From: Solobacterium sp.
Lineage (GTDB): Bacteria > Bacillota_I > Bacilli_A > Erysipelotrichales > Erysipelotrichaceae
Assembly (NCBI GenBank): GCA_017543025.1
Contig: JAFYGX010000089.1
Location: forward strand, 1-48,340
DNA length: 48,340 nt
Direction: 5' to 3'
The notes under the pieces are model-generated. The model saw nothing but the letters and a program-made list of their open reading frames with translations, searched no databases and was not told the DNA's origin. A program made the translations under genes and the position numbers. Positions 1 to 8,594 of this stretch are shown piece by piece (the stretch's first letter is position 1; every line of letters begins with the position of its first letter).

Positions 1-1
1 C

Positions 2-481
2 CATGACACCGATTCGATCCGTACTGATCCGGATATTGCGGCGTTTCTTGAAACTGCCCGCAGTACGCTGGGAAGAAACGGCAGATTTGTGATCCGCCTT
101 TCCGGCATACCGCAGGAAAACAGCGTTCTTGCGGAAGGAAACAATAAAAAAAACTGCACTCAATGCATGGAGGACTTCGAACGGCTGCTTGTCCGGAAAG
201 GATATACGGAGTGCGAGCATGCATGGGAACCGCTGCACGAAGAGGATTACGGCGAGATGGATTACCGGTCTGACAGCGGCGGAGTTTCCCGCTTAATCGT
301 TACCCTGTACCACTGCCGGATCTGCGGAAGTCTGAAAAAAGAATGGCAGGGCGATTTCTGCGGTGATCCGCAGGAGTATCTGCAGATCACGGAAGCTGAC
401 CGTCTGCTGGCAGATCAGAAAGAGACAGCTCTGCAGAAGTCATCCGGAATAAAGATCAGAAACCAGTGGGAACCCCTCTGA
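2..481 (+). CDS. C-terminal fragment of a phosphohexomutase-like protein with an extra Cys-rich tail (partial at window edge)
   Basis: The reading frame is open to the left edge, so the start lies outside the window; the GTG at 89 is only an internal candidate. The stretch GRFVIRLSGIPQENSVLAEG aligns by eye and without gaps with the phosphate-binding loop of domain 4 of GlmM-type phosphohexomutases (usual form GRVLVRxSGTEP...RVMVEG). The Arg, Ser-Gly and Glu-Gly are kept, but the TEP core is replaced by IPQ. About 80 residues follow beyond the normal family end, with a CEH and a CRIC motif that could bind a metal. Known: the SGTEP loop holds the substrate phosphate. Inferred: a diverged paralogue that may be inactive or have changed substrate. 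The N-terminal active-site serine loop is not visible here. Confidence 0.5.
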   Translation, partial: HDTDSIRTDPDIAAFLETARSTLGRNGRFVIRLSGIPQENSVLAEGNNKKNCTQCMEDFERLLVRKGYTECEHAWEPLHEEDYGEMDYRSDSGGVSRLIVTLYHCRICGSLKKEWQGDFCGDPQEYLQITEADRLLADQKETALQKSSGIKIRNQWEPL

Positions 482-583
482 TATGAACGGACATGCGACG
501 TGATTCATACTCAGAAAAAACACTTTTATTCGTCACACATTCTTCACATTCAGGTAATAGGATTTCTGCTGGAGGAGTGATTT

Positions 584-2434
584 ATGAATGATGTAAAAAA
601 GAAGTTCTTTATTTCTGCCGTCTGCGCAGCACTTTCTGTTGTGATGACCGCGTGCGGATCTTCTGCCGCCGCTGTGAAGGAAACAGAAACACCGGAAGCA
701 GCTGCAGGTACCAGTACCGCAGATGCAGGCACTGCTCTTTCGAAAATTGACCAAACGAAGTGGCTGTATAACAGCGAAGATGATGTCTATTATCAGACGG
801 GCATCTCCTACTGCGCAAACCCGGCAGATGCGAACTATGAAACACTGGCTGTATTTGTGCCAGGCGCTTATATGAACGCAGCGGATAACGGGGACGGAAC
901 ATATACCTGTGAAATTGACGCGTCATCCGAAATAAACGGATATACCGCATTGACTGCACCGATCGTGATGCCGATCAATACGCCCGGGTATTCCGCGCAG
1001 TCTGCTCTGACAGACTATACTTCTGTTTCCGAATATATGAATGCCGGATTTGTATATGTACATGCAGGGTGCCGCGGAAGAGATGCAGGCGCGCCGGCCG
1101 GTGTTACAGACCTCAAAGCTGCAGTCAGGTATATCCGCTATTGCGACAGCGAAGTGCCGGGTGATGCGGAACGCATCTTTACCTTTGGCATGTCGGGCGG
1201 AGGCGCACAGTCCGCAGTGATGGGAGCTTCTGGAGACAGCGATCTGTATGAACCCTATCTTACTGCGATTGGTGCAGTGGAGGGCGTCTCTGACGCAGTC
1301 CTCGGTTCCATGTGCTGGTGTCCGATTACAAATCTTGATACCGCAGATGAAGCATATGAATGGATGATGGGAACCACCAGAACCAATCTGTCAGAAGAAG
1401 AACAGAAGATTTCAGACAGGCTTGCGGAAGCATTTGCACAATACATCAACTCTGCGGGAATTAAGGATTCTGAAGGCAACACATTGACGCTCGAAGAATC
1501 GGCGAACGGAATCTATCAGGCAGGATCATATTATGAGTATATGAAGTCTGTAATCGAAGGCTCCCTGAACAACTTTTTTGCCGATACATCGTTCCCTTAT
1601 GATGCCTCTGCTTCCTCTTCCGGCGGAATGGGAAGAATACATGACGGCGGTTTCAGACCTTCCGGCGAAAAACCGGATGGTGCGCCAGGAGATGGAACTA
1701 TGCCTTCCGGTGAAGCGCCAAACGGTGAATTCCCCGGCAGAAACAGCGAAACTGATTCAAATGATGTAAGTTTTGAGGAAATTGATGATATTGAACGAAA
1801 TGATACCGCCTCTTCCGGATTATCTCTTTCCGGAACGTATGAGACTGCACAGGATTATATTGATGCACTGAATGCGAACGGTACATGGGTAACCTACGAT
1901 TCCTCCTCGAATACAGCAGTCATTACCGATATCGCCTCCTTTGTGAAGAATCTGAAAAACGCCTCAAAAAATCTCGGCGCATTCGATCAGCTGGATGCAG
2001 GTCAGGGTGAAAACACGCTATTTGGATATGGAGACGGAACCGGTGCCCACTTTGATTCTGTTCTTTCTGAAATACTCGCAGATCTTGGCAGCACCTATGC
2101 TGAGTCTTATGCCGCAGATCTTGCGAAGACAGACAGTGCCGGCAATACGGCTGATGTACGGCTGAATATGTATACGCCGCTGTACTACCTGCTCGAAAGT
2201 GAGGAAGGCTTTGGCACAAGCACTCCTGCAAAATACTGGCGGATCCGTACAGGAATCAATCAGAGCGACTGTGCGTTATCTTCGGAAATGAATCTTGCGC
2301 TTGCCCTCAGCAGCAGCTCATCTGTAACGGACGTTGACTTTGAAACTGTATGGGGCCAGGGTCATACACAGGCAGAAAGAAAAGGAACTTCAACCGAAAA
2401 TTTCATCAGCTGGGTAAAAAGCTGTACAGAATAA
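584..2434 (+). CDS. Tannase-type (subtype B) alpha/beta-hydrolase lipoprotein
   Basis: The 616-residue protein begins with a lipoprotein signal (VVMTACGSS, lipid-bearing Cys about residue 24), so it should be anchored outside the membrane. The nucleophile elbow is FGMSGGGAQS with Ser near 204, followed by DSDLYEPYLTAIGA. The C-terminal block KYWRIRTGINQSD and the late His in WGQGHTQ match the arrangement I recall for lactobacillar tannases, which cleave galloyl esters. The first Asp of their C-terminal DRD motif is Gln here, while the second is kept. A Gly/Pro/Ser-rich low-complexity insert spans about residues 341-390. The start has a strong site (GGAGGAGTGATTT before ATG). The gene appears monocistronic and a hairpin terminator follows. 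Feruloyl or other aryl esterase activity is an alternative. Confidence 0.75.
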   Translation: MNDVKKKFFISAVCAALSVVMTACGSSAAAVKETETPEAAAGTSTADAGTALSKIDQTKWLYNSEDDVYYQTGISYCANPADANYETLAVFVPGAYMNAADNGDGTYTCEIDASSEINGYTALTAPIVMPINTPGYSAQSALTDYTSVSEYMNAGFVYVHAGCRGRDAGAPAGVTDLKAAVRYIRYCDSEVPGDAERIFTFGMSGGGAQSAVMGASGDSDLYEPYLTAIGAVEGVSDAVLGSMCWCPITNLDTADEAYEWMMGTTRTNLSEEEQKISDRLAEAFAQYINSAGIKDSEGNTLTLEESANGIYQAGSYYEYMKSVIEGSLNNFFADTSFPYDASASSSGGMGRIHDGGFRPSGEKPDGAPGDGTMPSGEAPNGEFPGRNSETDSNDVSFEEIDDIERNDTASSGLSLSGTYETAQDYIDALNANGTWVTYDSSSNTAVITDIASFVKNLKNASKNLGAFDQLDAGQGENTLFGYGDGTGAHFDSVLSEILADLGSTYAESYAADLAKTDSAGNTADVRLNMYTPLYYLLESEEGFGTSTPAKYWRIRTGINQSDCALSSEMNLALALSSSSSVTDVDFETVWGQGHTQAERKGTSTENFISWVKSCTE

Positions 2435-2485
2435 GCGAGGCTGCACCAACTGAATTACAGAACAGCCTCTGAAAGAGACTCCGAT

Positions 2486-2510
2486 AAACAGGTGATGCGT
2501 CACCTGTTTT
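2486..2510 (+). terminator. Hairpin terminator after the tannase gene
   Basis: Perfect 10-bp inverted repeat AAACAGGTGA / TCACCTGTTT around a TGCG loop, with a short T run. It is symmetric enough to act in both directions, and so also ends the minus-strand GNAT transcript. Confidence 0.7.
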
Positions 2511-2655
2511 GATTTGCGGCAGAACATCGGCTTCCCGGATCTCAGCTTTTACAGTAAATGCGCCGATAATCGCACTGTTATGCGGTTTCCGGCGCATTGT
2601 CTGTTTTCCCACCCAAAGCTGATTCAACGTGAGATCACGTCTGGCTGAGCGGCGC

Positions 2656-3411
2656 TCATTTCTTCTGCCGCCCCGCCAGTCTGAGAAATTTTGCGGCGTT
2701 CATCTGCTCATTGGTCACATAGTTCCCGTTCAGGAAAAGCGCATAGGTCGTAACAGGGGTCGGGGCATTCTGTGCCGCTTCCCTGGTATCCAGGTGTATC
2801 GCATGGAAGGGAATGCCATGTTCCTCTGCGGCAGCTTGCACGATCGGAACATACTTGCCGTTGAACGGACACTGGTTTGTGTAAAAGAGCACATAACCAT
2901 CTTCACTGATATACGGATTCCTGGCACATTCCCTGAAACAGGGCTTTCCGGCAGTCCCATCAAACGGCAGATACCAGAGCTGAATACCGTTCGATGCTTC
3001 ATCTGAAACTTCAAATCCCTTGTGCTTCAGATAGCCGGGATCAGCCAGAAACGGTTTTTTTCTGGCCGAAGAAAGAATGCAGAGGCCGTTTTTTCCGCTG
3101 GTTTTACTGTCGCGGATGCATGCATCCAGAAGGTCGCTGGAATAACCGTGTCCCTTCAGGGAACCGGATACCCACAGGCAGTCTATATACATGTATCCTT
3201 CCGCAATGATCGGATTCCATGCGTATTCGGCCGGTATGTATTCGATGAAACATTTGCCGCGTTCCCTGCTTTTCAGAAACACCAGCCCTTCCCTCAGGCG
3301 CTCCCTGAGCCATGCCTTCTTGGAGGAAACCTGTATATCACTGCTGTTTGAGATTGCACAGCAGATATGTTCCCGTTCCAGATTGTCTTCAGTCAGCTGA
3401 ATATATTCCAT
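2656..3411 (-). CDS. GNAT acetyltransferase-like protein with YoaP-type C-terminal domain
   Basis: The first ~140 residues look like a divergent GNAT fold (YIDCLWVSGSLKGHGYSSDLL carries the usual acetyl-CoA loop region). The rest resembles the YoaP family C-terminal domain, with a thioredoxin-like CPFNGKYVP segment. I place the start at MEYIQLTED (3411) because AGAAAGGGAAACAG precedes it. An in-frame ATG at 3435 has no Shine-Dalgarno sequence but overlaps the stop of an upstream open frame as ATGA, so coupled translation from there is possible. The substrate is unknown. It lies downstream of deoC on the same strand. Confidence 0.6.
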   Translation of the reverse strand: MEYIQLTEDNLEREHICCAISNSSDIQVSSKKAWLRERLREGLVFLKSRERGKCFIEYIPAEYAWNPIIAEGYMYIDCLWVSGSLKGHGYSSDLLDACIRDSKTSGKNGLCILSSARKKPFLADPGYLKHKGFEVSDEASNGIQLWYLPFDGTAGKPCFRECARNPYISEDGYVLFYTNQCPFNGKYVPIVQAAAEEHGIPFHAIHLDTREAAQNAPTPVTTYALFLNGNYVTNEQMNAAKFLRLAGRQKK

Positions 3412-3431
3412 CTGTTTCCCTTTCTGTCGCC

Positions 3432-3671
3432 TCATACAGAGGCTTTCTGAACATCCTGTGATTCCGTTTTTTTCCGGTCTGCAGATTTTGATTCGTCATA
3501 CACTTTTTTCAGCAGATGGCAGGTATTGCTGTAATTTCGTTCTCTGCTTTTTTCCAGCAGGAATGTAATGTCCTCCCTGACTTCTTTTCGGAAAAACAGA
3601 TCTGAAAGCCATGGCGCATAACGTGTTCCTTTACCGTCTTCCAGTTCTTCACGGTTTTCTAACGCTTCAGA
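3432..3671 (-). pseudogene. Start-less open frame between deoC and the GNAT gene
   Basis: A stop-free frame of 79 codons begins within the last codons of deoC and ends at a TGA that overlaps the ATG at 3435. Its translation (for example GTRYAPWLSDLFFRKEVRED, then EKSRERNYSNTCHLLKKVYD) has protein-like composition, with many charged residues and no low complexity. I find no in-frame ATG near its beginning. It could be the C-terminal remnant of a lost gene, or a protein translated from a rare start or by frameshift at the end of deoC. I do not recognise the family. Confidence 0.3.
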
Positions 3672-4375
3672 TCAAGCACGACCGGTACGGATTTATAGCC
3701 GACCCCCATCCGGTCAATCCCCATATCAATCAGTTTCAGAAAATGTTCGCGGGTACGGATACAGCCGGAGCCCTTGATTTTTACTTTTCCGCCGGTTTCT
3801 TCCATCATGACGGAAATAATTTCCGGCGTAGCGCCGTGTGCTTCAAATCCGGTCAGAAATCCGGTACTGGTTTTCACGAAATCAACGCCAGCCGCGATCC
3901 CGCAGCGACATGCCTGACGGACCTGTTCTTCATTCAGTGCATCGGTTTCAAAAATCACCTTCACTGGCACATTCTTTTCATGGCATACATCCACAACGGC
4001 TTTGATGTCTTCCGTAACAGCGTCATATTTGCCGCTTCTGATCCATCCGAAATTCGCTACGACGTCAAGTTCTCCGATCACATCGGCATACCGGTCCACC
4101 AGTATCTTTGCCTGTTTAACTTTTGATTCCGTAGAACTTGCCCCGAACGGGAAATCACAGACCGGGCAGAGTTTTGTCTTACTGCCTTCCACATAAGGTT
4201 TGCAGAGATCCATGTATGCAGGATTGATGCAGATGGTGGCACATCCGAGTTCCACTCCGTCTTTTGTCAGTTCAATGATCTGCTCTTCCGTAAATTCCGG
4301 TTTGAGGACAGAGTAATCGATGTAAGCCGCAAGTTCGCTCACGCTCATTTCAGATGCTTTCTTTTCTGGTTTCAT
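3659..4375 (-). CDS. deoC: Deoxyribose-phosphate aldolase (first copy)
   Basis: A 238-residue TIM-barrel aldolase that splits 2-deoxyribose 5-phosphate into glyceraldehyde 3-phosphate and acetaldehyde during deoxynucleoside breakdown. The Schiff-base lysine sits in VDFVKTSTGF, and the second conserved lysine in KVKIKGSGCIRT. The latter is slightly unusual: many family members have KASGGIRT. The length is close to the family norm. No other nucleoside catabolic genes are adjacent. A second copy lies 28 kb away at 32397-33080 and is more canonical (KAAGGIRT), so the two may differ in substrate or regulation. Confidence 0.9.
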   Translation of the reverse strand: MKPEKKASEMSVSELAAYIDYSVLKPEFTEEQIIELTKDGVELGCATICINPAYMDLCKPYVEGSKTKLCPVCDFPFGASSTESKVKQAKILVDRYADVIGELDVVANFGWIRSGKYDAVTEDIKAVVDVCHEKNVPVKVIFETDALNEEQVRQACRCGIAAGVDFVKTSTGFLTGFEAHGATPEIISVMMEETGGKVKIKGSGCIRTREHFLKLIDMGIDRMGVGYKSVPVVLDLKR

Positions 4376-4458
4376 TATTCAGATTCCTTTCAGTTACTGC
4401 GTTATATTTACAGTATCACAAACCTCCCTTATGCACATGAAAACCAGATCTCTCCGGT

Positions 4459-4725
4459 TCAGCGATTACGATTCTCCTTTTTCTGCCGCATCACAATTAC
4501 AGTCAGAACAACTGCGATCACCACAGAAGGAAGCAGATACATCACCGCATTCCTTCTCTGATATTCAGAATCCGACGGATCATCGGTTTCATGTTCTTCT
4601 TCGGCAAGACAGACCGTCTGTTCAGTTATTCCGCTGTTCATCTGCGCATGCACGCAATTCATTGCCGGAGCTTCCGCCAGCTGTATGCACAGCAGTAATG
4701 CGCTCAGTTTTCTGATTAATCTCAT
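4459..4725 (-). CDS. Small secreted/membrane protein, unknown function
   Basis: About 88 residues. An N-terminal signal-like segment (RKLSALLLCIQLAEAPA) is followed by a short acidic extracellular part (EEEHETDDPSDSE), then a C-terminal transmembrane helix (YLLPSVVIAVVLTVIVM) and a basic tail (RQKKENRNR). The layout suggests an outside loop with a cytoplasmic tail. Start at 4725: GGAGGAG lies about 6 bases upstream, better spaced than for the ATG at 4728. It comes after the terminator of the potassium-operon side. The function is not recognisable. Confidence 0.55.
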   Translation of the reverse strand: MRLIRKLSALLLCIQLAEAPAMNCVHAQMNSGITEQTVCLAEEEHETDDPSDSEYQRRNAVMYLLPSVVIAVVLTVIVMRQKKENRNR

Positions 4726-4956
4726 CATTCTCCTCCTGTCTTTTTCTATATTTTCCGCTCTGTTCTGTTTCCGGCGCAAGCAGTTTTTTTCTGCAGAAGT
4801 ACTGCATAAGGTCCGGCATCGGCAGCTATTGAATTCCCGCACTGGTTCTCCGACGTCCGGAGTCAGCCATAATAATGCATTCTCTCTGGCAGCTCATTTT
4901 CTTCTGAGCCCTTTCATATATCAGGTTCTCATTGACACAGGTTCTCATTGACTTCA

Positions 4957-4990
4957 TAAAAAAAACCGCCGGACCAGCAGTCTCAGCGGC
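4957..4990 (-). terminator. Rho-independent terminator
   Basis: On the minus strand, CCGCTG and its partner pair around a short inner stem (GAC/GTC) and are followed by eight T. It ends the transcript of the gene at 5015-5440. Confidence 0.7.
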
Positions 4991-5014
4991 ATCTTCTTCA
5001 GCTGTACAGCCGGA

Positions 5015-5440
5015 TCAGTTTCCGGTATAGAATTCCGTAGTTGTCTCGTTTGCCTGTATCAGAACCGAACTCTGATGAAACGTACGGATCATATCTTCAG
5101 CTGCTTTATGGACTTCATCAATCGTTGTATCACTCAGATAAACCACCAGCGTATACTCCTGATAAATCTTGCCTTCATCTTCCCAGCCGCCTCTGGCTTC
5201 CGAGATTGTGTAACCGCCGAAATGGCTGATCAGAATCTTTTCAAGCTCTGCTTTCGCTTCCGCTTCCGTGAATACCGGCTCGTTGGAATCCATGTCATTC
5301 GTACCAAGATACAGTACATACTGAATATCTTTTTCTGCTTTCTGCTCGCTCGGTTTCAGCGTCTGAAACAGATTGAACAGCGACAGACAAAGTGCCGCTG
5401 CAGCTATAACCGCAACAATAATACCTGATTTTCTGCTCAT
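5015..5440 (-). CDS. Membrane-anchored protein, DUF3574-like
   Basis: About 141 residues from MSRKSGII: one N-terminal transmembrane anchor (GIIVAVIAAAALCLSLFNLF), then a soluble outside domain. The pattern YVLYLGTND...FTEAEAKAELEKILISHFGGYTISEARGGW resembles DUF3574 domains, whose function is unknown. I prefer this start over the ATG at 5482 because the anchor then begins directly after a short basic N-terminus and GGGAGGG lies upstream. It is the last gene before a strong terminator in the run that follows the potassium-sensing genes. Confidence 0.55.
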   Translation of the reverse strand: MSRKSGIIVAVIAAAALCLSLFNLFQTLKPSEQKAEKDIQYVLYLGTNDMDSNEPVFTEAEAKAELEKILISHFGGYTISEARGGWEDEGKIYQEYTLVVYLSDTTIDEVHKAAEDMIRTFHQSSVLIQANETTTEFYTGN

Positions 5441-5578
5441 TACAGGGCCCTCCCAGCTCCTCCGATGTTCTTCATGCATCATATGATCGCATGCAGATAC
5501 ATTATATCGTTATTTTCCGATTTTCATCTTCCGGCCTGCGGTTTTATCTGTACCGGTGCAGTCTGCTGTACTTCCTGT

Positions 5579-5722
5579 TTATTTTGCGGCGCTGTTTTCC
5601 CGTCTTTTCCAGACGATCTTTTTCACTATGGAAATGATGATTGCGAATACCACCGCTCCGGCAATCACGCATAACGCCCTGAATTCATCAGTACCAGGCA
5701 TCGCTCCAAACACATTATTCAT
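5579..5722 (-). CDS. 47-residue single-span membrane protein
   Basis: A short gene not obvious by length. It starts MNNVFGAMPGTDEF, has one hydrophobic span (ALCVIAGAVVFAIIISIV) and ends in a basic tail (KKIVWKRRENSAAK). A purine-rich site (GGGGAGAGAG) lies upstream and a good promoter at 5842-5870 points to it. Small single-span proteins often modulate transporters; with KtrAB/KdpDE genes upstream, a role in potassium transport is possible but is only inferred from position. Confidence 0.55.
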   Translation of the reverse strand: MNNVFGAMPGTDEFRALCVIAGAVVFAIIISIVKKIVWKRRENSAAK

Positions 5723-5841
5723 ACTGTTTTCTCTCTCCCCTGAGCATCCTGTTCAGCCCTTCCCAGCCGCATGAACTACAGCGGAACACTCCATACGGAT
5801 GAATGCTCCGCAGGATCCTGTCAATCTGGTCAACAGCTGAT

Positions 5842-5870
5842 ATTATACCTCTGATTTAAGATATTATGAA
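5842..5870 (-). promoter_or_regulatory. Predicted sigma-A promoter for the small membrane protein genes
   Basis: On the minus strand, TTCATA and TATAAT are separated by exactly 17 bases. It lies in the 233-base gap between the KdpE-like gene and the 47-residue gene, leaving an approximately 115-base leader. Confidence 0.55.
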
Positions 5871-5955
5871 GTGTACTTGTCGGCAGACTAAGATGATTCA
5901 TACAGCTGATATCCGATCAGCTTCCATGCCCGTAAGCCAGATGCTCTTACCTGCA

Positions 5956-6651
5956 TCAAAGACGCACCATCTGATAGCCGATTCCGATATGCGTACGAAT
6001 CAGCTCTTCTTCTCCTTCACACCGCAGTTTTCTTCGCAATGCATTCATGTATACACGGAGCGAGATGATATCCGTTTCGATCTCTTTGCCCCAGACATTA
6101 CTGATGATATAGGAATGGGTCAGAACCTTTCCGGCATTCTGCGCCAGCAGACACAGAAGCCGGTATTCCTGAGGGGTCAGATGAATCTCTTTCTCATCAA
6201 CCCATACCAGGTTTGACGCATAGTCAATCTTCAGCTTGCCGTTCGTAAATACCGGGCTTTCATTCGCATAGCTTTCAATAAACCGCATCCGACGCTGCGC
6301 CGCCCGGATTCTGGCAAGCAGTTCATCAATGGAAAACGGTTTTGTCAGATAGTCGTCCGCCCCGGCATCCAGCGCGCTGATTTTGTCACTGTCTTCTGTA
6401 CGCGCACTGATAATGATGATGATTGCGGAAGACCACGTCCGCACGGTTTCAATCACCTGAATTCCATCCATATCCGGAAGTCCGAGATCCAGCAGAATCA
6501 GAGAAGGCTGTCTGGAAACACACTCTGCGATCCCTTCCTTTCCGGTAGCCGCACTGTAATGCACAAACCCGTTCAGCTTCAGAGTTGTGGAAATCAGCCC
6601 CGAAATTGAACGGTCGTCTTCGATCACAAGAATTCCGAATTCATTCTTCAT
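5956..6651 (-). CDS. kdpE: KdpE-like response regulator (OmpR/PhoB family)
   Basis: Receiver domain (about 1-120): acidic pocket VIEDD, phospho-acceptor Asp in LILLDLGLPDMDG, Lys in DDYLTKPFS. It is followed by an OmpR-type winged helix (about 130-231; LTPQEYRLLCLLAQNAGKVL, then SLRVYMNALRRKL). The ATG at 6651 overlaps the end of the histidine kinase gene by 11 bases, so the pair is translationally coupled. Known: KdpDE senses potassium or osmotic state. No kdpFABC is present; the genes at hand encode a KtrAB uptake system, whose promoter carries 11-bp-phased direct repeats of the type this family binds. Autoregulation is inferred. Confidence 0.85.
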   Translation of the reverse strand: MKNEFGILVIEDDRSISGLISTTLKLNGFVHYSAATGKEGIAECVSRQPSLILLDLGLPDMDGIQVIETVRTWSSAIIIIISARTEDSDKISALDAGADDYLTKPFSIDELLARIRAAQRRMRFIESYANESPVFTNGKLKIDYASNLVWVDEKEIHLTPQEYRLLCLLAQNAGKVLTHSYIISNVWGKEIETDIISLRVYMNALRRKLRCEGEEELIRTHIGIGYQMVRL

Positions 6652-8590
6652 ATACAACCGCCTTTCCTTTCAGTGAAAAGCAGAATACCGCACCATGCGG
6701 AACATTATCATTCACCCTGATTTGACCGCCATGCGCATGCAGAATCATCTGACAGAGATTCAGCCCGAGTCCGAGACTCCGATAACTGTCATCCGGCGAA
6801 TGACTGCCGGTAAAGTAAAGATCAAACACATACGGCTTATCTTCCGCCGCAATCCCCGGTCCGTTATCTTCCACCGACACCGTCACATCGTCTCCCTCCA
6901 GTTTCTGCCGGATCACGATCTTCGATCCCGGCGGAGTGTATTTTACTGCGTTGTTCAGCAGATTGATCAGCACCTGAATAATCAGTTTCGCATCCATTTC
7001 CGCATACAGATCATCGTTTTCGCTCTGCAGTTCAATTGTATGATCCGGGTGCGGCATCACATGTCTCATCGCCTCACAGATCACATCATATACATTTTCC
7101 ATGGAACGAGAGAGCACTGCCTTGCTTTCCAGCTTTGTCATTGCCAGAATGTTCTCCATCTGTGTGCTCAGCCACATCGAATCTTCTGCCATATCACGGT
7201 AAATCCGCTTTTTCTCTTCCTGGCTCAGCTGTGCCTCATTGCTTTCAAGCGTCGATGCATTTCCGTAAATCGCCGTCAGGGGCGTTCGAAGGTCATGTGA
7301 AATCGATCTCAGCAAACCTGCCCTCAGACGTTCATTCTCTGCTTCTATCTCTGCCGCACGCTGTTTCGCACGGATCTGTTCTGTTTCAAGCGCCATCGTA
7401 AACTCCCGGAGAATCGACAGCAGAATTGAATTTTCAAACTCACTGAACCGGGTATTCTCCATATCGATTCCGATCGTGCCATATTTTTCCACACCGGAGA
7501 AAATACAGTAATACCGGCAGCAGCATTCCGGAAAATTCGATGTAAACGCACCGGCATGATGGCAGTTTTCAAACGTCCATGCGATCGCCTGTTTTTCATT
7601 CCGGTAAGCAGAATAATCCTGTTTCGTTCCGGTCAGAGAACAGATGTATGGATTATCTGATGCATTCCCTTCATAGAACAGAATATTGCGGTTCAGCAGC
7701 TTCGCCAGCTGCAGGCATGTAATGCGTACCGTCTCCATATGCCCGGTTGCCTGCTCCAGCTGATTCGAAGTATCGAGCAGAATCTTTGCCTGATAGGCAT
7801 TTTCCGCAGACTGGCGGGCAATCGTCTTCATCCGGATTGTCACAGAACCCGTGATCAGTGCAGCAATGATTGTCACAAAATACGTCATCATATAGCCGGT
7901 GTCATACACCAGCAGAGTGAACCGCGGGTCAATAAACAGAAAATTGAACAGCAGAATATAAAGAACCGCCGCAAAAATCCCGTAAATACGTCTGGAGGTA
8001 ACAAGGGATGCAATCATCACCGCAAGGATATAAATCGTAATGATATTGGCATTGGAGAACCGCGAACGATCAAACCATACCGACAGCATAGTTGCGATTG
8101 TCATGATCAGAATTACCAGAATGATATCCCGCGGTACAAATACCAGCTGGGTATCCGGCGTTTCGATCTGCGGTATGGAAGAAGCCCTGCGGTCCGGAAT
8201 GATATGAATGTCCACGTCCGGAAGGTATTCCGCCAGCCGGGCAGAAACAGGTCTTCCAGCAGAAAGAAGCGGGGAGGAGATACTGTTCCCGATGAACAGA
8301 TCACTCACATGAACCCGCCTCGCATATTCTGCTATCGTAAGGGGAATATCATTGCTGGAAAGGATATGAATTTCAAACCCCGCCGCCTTGGCCGCATCGA
8401 TTGTTTCCTGCAGTGCCGCCCGCTGCGAAGCGGATTCTTTTCCGTTTCCGACATACAGCGCATAAGCTGTTTCCTGTCCTCCCCTCAGCATTTTCTCCGC
8501 TGCCTGTATCACGCGGATATTGCTTGGCGAAGAAGAAAGACAGACCATTACCGTAATCGTTCGTTTCTGTTGTTCTGTCCGGTCAGTCAT
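6641..8590 (-). CDS. kdpD: KdpD-like sensor histidine kinase lacking the N-terminal KdpD domain
   Basis: About 649 residues. The order is: a UspA-like domain (ITVMVCLSSSPSN, about 10-135), four membrane spans of the DUF4118 type (about 150-260), a GAF-like linker, HisKA with the phospho-His in SISHDLRTPLTAIYG, then HATPase with N-box NLLNNAVKYTPPG, G1 DNGPGI and G2 SLGLGLN. Enterobacterial KdpD is near 900 residues because of an N-terminal KdpD domain with a Walker A motif; that part is missing here. I chose MTDRTEQQ (8590), which has GGAAGG upstream and lies four bases after the preceding stop. It pairs with the adjacent regulator. Confidence 0.85.
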   Translation of the reverse strand: MTDRTEQQKRTITVMVCLSSSPSNIRVIQAAEKMLRGGQETAYALYVGNGKESASQRAALQETIDAAKAAGFEIHILSSNDIPLTIAEYARRVHVSDLFIGNSISSPLLSAGRPVSARLAEYLPDVDIHIIPDRRASSIPQIETPDTQLVFVPRDIILVILIMTIATMLSVWFDRSRFSNANIITIYILAVMIASLVTSRRIYGIFAAVLYILLFNFLFIDPRFTLLVYDTGYMMTYFVTIIAALITGSVTIRMKTIARQSAENAYQAKILLDTSNQLEQATGHMETVRITCLQLAKLLNRNILFYEGNASDNPYICSLTGTKQDYSAYRNEKQAIAWTFENCHHAGAFTSNFPECCCRYYCIFSGVEKYGTIGIDMENTRFSEFENSILLSILREFTMALETEQIRAKQRAAEIEAENERLRAGLLRSISHDLRTPLTAIYGNASTLESNEAQLSQEEKKRIYRDMAEDSMWLSTQMENILAMTKLESKAVLSRSMENVYDVICEAMRHVMPHPDHTIELQSENDDLYAEMDAKLIIQVLINLLNNAVKYTPPGSKIVIRQKLEGDDVTVSVEDNGPGIAAEDKPYVFDLYFTGSHSPDDSYRSLGLGLNLCQMILHAHGGQIRVNDNVPHGAVFCFSLKGKAVVYEE

Positions 8591-8594
8591 CGTT

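Noticed and set aside
4924..4953. Tandem 15-base repeat GGTTCTCATTGACAC
   Set aside because: Only two units, in an untranslated stretch; no context that gives it meaning.
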